DNA from: Asterochloris sp. CNOR1
Taxonomy: Eukaryota; Chlorophyta; Trebouxiophyceae; Trebouxiales; Trebouxiaceae
Direction: 5' to 3'
DNA: 64,000 nt
NCBI GenBank assembly: GCA_963969365.1
Contig: OZ017755.1
Coordinates: forward strand, 1,302,001-1,366,000
A program made the translations under genes and the position numbers. The notes beneath the pieces are model-generated. The model did not search any database. It had not been told where the DNA came from and worked only from the letters and a program-made list of their open reading frames with translations. Shown in pieces: positions 60,801-64,000 of the stretch; within the stretch, counting starts at the first letter, position 1; each line of letters opens with the position of its first letter.

Positions 60801-63766
60801 ATTCAGGCGCAGCCCGTGTCCATGCTGTCAGGCTGGGTGCAACAGAACTCCTGTCGACCTTGCTGCTGCAGGGATGGTGCAGGACTCATACATCATGGCC
60901 TGCTTGCTGCTGTGCTGCTGCTCTGATGCTGGCAGCTTCATTGCGCATCACTGTAGGGCATACCTTCCCTTGAGTGCGTCAGGCACCTTGCTGTGGCTGC
61001 AGGTGTGCTGGAGGACGCCCTCCAGGCTCAGCTCATGTCCTACGCTGGTATCTCGGAAATTGAGAGCATCGCCAGCAGCTGCCGCAGCATGAGCATGAAT
61101 GACCGTGGCAGTGAGGCCAGCATCTCAGAGTCGCCCAGCATGTCGCCGACGCGGCAGGCGAGCCTGGGCCCGGAGGGGGGACGCATGGCCGCGCCCATAC
61201 TGCCCAGCACCGAGGGCAGCCTTGCGATGCGGCATGGCAGCAGTGAGTCAATGGTGTGAGCAACGAAGCTGCATGCTGGTGGCTGTATGTCAGCCAACGC
61301 TGGTGTTCAAGATGTACCTCATTAGGCCAGCACAACCCAGCAGCAAGGGCAGCCTTGTGCTGTGGCATGGCAGCGCTGAGTTGCTGCTGGCTGCAGAAGA
61401 TGCTGCCTTCCCAGGCGCGGCTCAGCTGCTGCGGGGTTCAGGCAGGATATGCAAAGGTTTCAGGCCATCACATGCTCATCTGCTTGGATGCACAGCACAT
61501 TGCTGCAGAGCTGGCAGTAAGATCTCTGGCAGTACACATGCGCCTGTCCCCTGCTGTATCTGGCTACCAATACTGGCGGTCTGCCCCATCAGGGGTGCGG
61601 GCCTGTCAGCTGCTAGGCACAACATTATTTGCAGCCAGAGGCTCTGCTCCTCCTCCATGGGTGGTCTTCTGCTGCAGAGCTGGTGGCACGCTCTCAGGCC
61701 GGGCGCATGAGCCTCTCCGACAGCATGCGCGAGGAGATCCTGGCGGCAGAGTCGGCCCACGGCGTGCTGCATGGGCGCACCAAGCAGCAGCGGGAGGCCC
61801 TGCTGAGCTGGGACCTGGACATCACGCTGGCCACAAAGGAGTCACTGGTGGGGTCTCCCTGAAGCTGAAGTGGTATCAAAAGGGTCCTGCTTGATGTGAG
61901 GATCACCAGCGGATTCAAGCAGCGCTGTGATGGGAAGGGCGGGCTGACCCGGGGGCCCGGACGACACGCCGGCCACTGGGAGTCACTGGTGGGTGACGGG
62001 CGGAGCCTATTGGCCAGCAGGAGGCGCAGGCTTGGCCGCAGTTGGGATCCAAGTGGGAGACAGCTGCAGCAGGCAGACTAGGCACCAGGCTGGGCAAACA
62101 GATGAGTGCATTAGTGGGTGTGGGGCCACAGTGTGGCTGCCAGCAGCAGGGCCCTTCCGCACGATGCTTGCCTCATGGTGCCTCGCAGTGCTCGGTGGCT
62201 AGGAATCAGAGCTGCATGGCTAGCAGACAGGCTGCTCATGACAATCTTGTCCTCAGAGAGAGCCAGGTTGTGCAGCAGGTGGCTTGGCGAATCTGCTGGC
62301 CACTCAGAGGTCCCTGGTGGGTTATGACCTGGCAGCTGCTATGAAGTTGAATCCTGCGAGGGCTGCCCGGGAAGGCTTAGTGCCGGAGCCATTTCTTTAC
62401 TGCACTAAACTGCCTGCATTCCTCATTTGCAGGTGGAAGTGCTGTGTGCTGTATCTCCAATGACAGCAGTGTCCTGAAGCAATTCAGGTCCAGTCACGAG
62501 CATTGACTGCTCTCTGCAGGTCAAGATGCGGCATCCAAGATATGAAGCACTAGGCAGAAGCAAGGCCCAGGAATCAGCTTGAAGCATTTACATAAATTAT
62601 GCTACAGGTGAAGATGGTGTATGACATCTTCAATGACTCTGGCGTCCTCGAGCACTTCAAGATTGAGGACAGGAAACTGATGGCCTTCATCGCAGCGGTG
62701 TGCAGCCACTACCACGAAAACCCCTACCACAACTTCTGCCACGTCGTCTACGTCCTGCACTGCGCCTACATGATAATGTCCTGCTCTGAGGCTGCCAGCT
62801 GCCTCACCAGGACTGACCAGCTGGTGCTGCTCATCGCTGCGCTGTGCCACGACATCGACCATGATGGTGAGGGCCATTCTAGCAGGCTTGACACTAGAAG
62901 ACAAGCCTGAGGGCTATGCGCAATGACAGCTGATGATGCTCTGTGTCGACTGCCCTGTGCCACAACATTTGGCCATGACAGTGGACCTTTTGAAGGCTAC
63001 ACCCAGCTCAGCTTGCGTCAGTGGTTCTTCAGCTCTGCTGTTTGCCTGACGAGGCAGTGGCAATGCAAGGGCTGCATGATGGAGACACAGGCTGCCTGCT
63101 TCTTGAGGGGGCATAGGTCTTACTTGACCTGGGCCTGAGGCATGCATCATGCTGCTCCATGTTGCTGCAGATGGAGCAGGCCAACAGCTTACTTCAGCAC
63201 CTAAGTCTGTGGCCTGCAGGGCCACCAGAAGCTCTGCATTTGGATGCAGAAGCACCTCCCCCTTGGTGCCTGCTTGGCCACAGTGCTTGCGCATGCTACC
63301 TGCCAGGCCACACTAGTGACATGCAGCAGCTGACTGGCCATGCGTAGTTTCATTCACCTCCCAAATTGTGCCCTGCCAAGCACAGCAAAGGGAGCCACAT
63401 CCAGACTCAGATGTCTCAAGGTGGTTTTCTGGCTTCGGAAATTGCTCCGTCAGGCCCAACCTAGCATGCCCCAGCATGTGCTGCTGCCTGCAGGCACCAT
63501 CAACGGCTGCCATGTCCAGACTCAGACCCTTGTGGTGCTTGTTTGGCTCCAGCGCTTGCTTGCATAAGCTCACAGTTGGCATGCCGAGAGCACATGGTCT
63601 CTCTGCAGGGCACACCAACAACTTCCACATCCAGACCCAGACCCCCCTGGCGCAGCGGTACAATGACATTAGTGTGATGGAGAACCACCACTGCGCCATC
63701 ACCTTTGCCATCCTGGCCAAGAGGGATTGCGCCATCTTGGAGCACCTGGAGAGGCCACGACGGCAG
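54845..63766 (+). CDS. Cyclic-nucleotide phosphodiesterase with two GAF domains (partial, 3' end outside the window)
   Basis: It hydrolyses cAMP and/or cGMP; GAF domains sense cyclic nucleotides or mediate dimers. Exons: 54845-54882, 54978-55071, 55689-55868, 56168-56200, 56539-56678, 57334-57559, 58000-58133, 58509-58713, 59099-59262, 59793-59900, 60144-60262, 61003-61242, 61678-61847, 62608-62866, 63609-63766, giving 756 codons in phase; the gene continues past 64000. The 33-nt exon is the least certain. The N-terminus MAFLFSCCRSGDR has a Cys pair that could be acylated. GAF-A (about 116-280) has RNILCVPISD and the NK...FTSLDE form of the NKFDE motif. GAF-B (about 290-480) has AIDRSDE and FTGSDQ, so that motif is lost. 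The catalytic domain starts near 620 with NPYHNFCHVVYV (general acid and metal His), LIAALCHDIDHDG joined to HTNNF (signature HDxxHx4N) and RYNDISVMENHHCA. A Ser-rich linker lies at about 490-560. Confidence 0.92.
58122..58230 (+). repeat. Copy of exon end plus donor in the phosphodiesterase
   Basis: CTTCCACACAGCTGCTTT|GTGAGTGG at the end of exon 58000-58133 is echoed near 58202-58225 as CTTCCATGCAGCTGCTCT, then GTGAGCGG. Both are followed by similar CTGCATCTGCT words. Confidence 0.7.
58866..59015 (+). repeat. Perfect 75-bp tandem duplication
   Basis: The 75-bp unit starting TGGATAGCTTGTGCAGCTTG and ending TTGGCTGCCTGGAC occurs at 58866-58940 and again, with no difference that I can see, at 58941-59015. 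It lies in a phosphodiesterase intron and must be recent. Confidence 0.95.
60045..60200 (+). repeat. Duplicated exon (GAF-B helix) in the phosphodiesterase
   Basis: The true exon start (GGATGCCATGGCTGTGCTGG, then GCGGCCACGGTCCTCAGCGA) has an upstream copy at about 60054-60110 (GGATGACAGGGCTGTGCTGG, then GTGGCCACAGTCCTCATTGG). The copy still reads DDRAVLAKKVATVLIGE beside the real DAMAVLAMEAATVLSER, but its acceptor is lost (TGTGCAT). Confidence 0.75.
60676..61045 (+). repeat. Two upstream copies of the acceptor end of exon 61003-61242
   Basis: GTGCTGGAGGACGCCCTCCA, then GGCTCAGCT at the true exon start is echoed near 60686-60720 (CTGGTAGATGACGCTCTCCA, then GGCCCAGCTGGTGT) and near 60786-60835 (ACCCTGGAGGATGCCATTCA, then GGCGCAGCCCGTGTCC). 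Confidence 0.7.
61206..61385 (+). repeat. Copy of exon end plus donor in the phosphodiesterase
   Basis: CAGCACCGAGGGCAGCCTTG, then CGATGCGGCATGGCAGCA|GTGAGT (exon end 61242) is repeated at 61341-61380 as CAGCAAGGGCAGCCTTGTGC, then TGTGGCATGGCAGCGCTGAG. Confidence 0.8.
61826..62330 (+). repeat. Three copies of an exon end plus donor in the phosphodiesterase
   Basis: The real exon end ACGCTGGCCACAAAGGAGTC, then ACTG|GTGGGG (61847) is echoed at about 61962-62000 (CCGGCCACTGGGAGTCACTG, then GTGGGTGACG) and at about 62290-62325 (TGCTGGCCACTCAGAGGTCC, then CTGGTGGGTTATG). Both copies keep a usable GTGGGT donor. Confidence 0.75.
63213..63655 (+). repeat. Serial copies of the acceptor end of the catalytic-site exon
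   Basis: The start of exon 63609-63766 (CTGCAGGGCACACCAACAAC, then TTCCACATCCAGACCCAGAC) has copies at 63490-63540 (CTGCAGGCACCATCAACGGC, then TGCCATGTCCAGACTCAGAC), near 63390-63410 (GCCACATCCAGACTCAGA) and, more weakly, near 63216-63262 (CTGCAGGGCCACCAGAAGCT). Confidence 0.75.
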
Positions 63767-64000
63767 GTGATGTCACTCGAGCACTTTGACAGACCAGAGG
63801 AGCCACCTCTTCAAGTCTGGGGCAGGGTGTAAAGGCATGCTCTGCTCTGGAAAGGTGGCCTCTGGGCAGGGACTACACGGCCGTTGCCATGGAATGCACC
63901 TGGGGTGTGCTTCTCATTAGCTGCACTGTGCACCAGCCTAGGTCAGTGGGTGTTTTGCCCATAAGATGAGAGAGGCCTGTGCCTCTTCCAAGATTGTGAC

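Noticed and set aside
1-64000. Transposons, introner elements, CRISPR arrays or viral insertions
   Set aside because: No terminal inverted repeats, target-site duplications, reverse transcriptase, integrase or regular spacer arrays were seen. The intronic copies match neighbouring exons and not a shared mobile sequence.

Overview
This is nuclear DNA of a eukaryote, most likely a green alga of the chlorophyte line (a trebouxiophyte-like genome is my guess). The evidence is about 115 short spliceosomal introns with GTGAGC/GTGCGN-type donors and almost invariant TGCAG acceptors, moderately GC-rich coding sequence, plant-like proteins (PDR-type ABCG transporter, plant-like TIP41), and TGTAA motifs after stop codons. 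No bacterial operons, RNA genes, CRISPR arrays or intact transposons were seen. I built gene models by joining exons whose splice phases agree. Eight of the ten models close in frame from ATG to stop. The Z-alpha-like model has one doubtful internal exon, and the phosphodiesterase runs off the right edge.

Layout: (1) 49-4517, minus, an unrecognised 620-aa protein with a Pro/Gln/Gly-rich middle. (2) 4903-17546, plus, a long coiled-coil protein of about 1147 aa in 21 exons. (3) 17861-20221, minus, TIP41-like protein. (4) 20387-25342, plus, seryl-tRNA synthetase. (5) 25489-26984, minus, MCTS1-like translation factor. (6) 27755-47293, plus, a full-size PDR-type ABCG transporter in 44 exons (1589 aa). 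(7) 47915-49051, minus, a small protein ending in a winged-helix segment that resembles a Z-alpha (Z-DNA/Z-RNA binding) domain. (8) 49211-52148, minus, a small heat-shock protein (HSP20). (9) 52397-54332, minus, TlyA-type S4/FtsJ RNA methyltransferase. (10) 54845 to beyond the right edge, plus, a GAF-GAF cyclic-nucleotide phosphodiesterase.

The genes do not form one pathway. Several concern translation and growth control (SerRS, MCTS1, TIP41 in TOR/PP2A signalling, TlyA), and two could relate to stress (HSP20, Z-alpha-like). Three start-to-start pairs share short upstream regions; the closest is TIP41/SerRS at 165 bp.

Two observations stand out. The first is the Z-alpha-like gene. The second is a recurrent pattern in which introns carry degenerate copies of the neighbouring exon/intron junction (at least 18 cases in four genes), so real splice sites sit beside decoy copies. 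There are also four GC-AG introns with the consensus AG|GCAAG and several exons of 13-29 nt.
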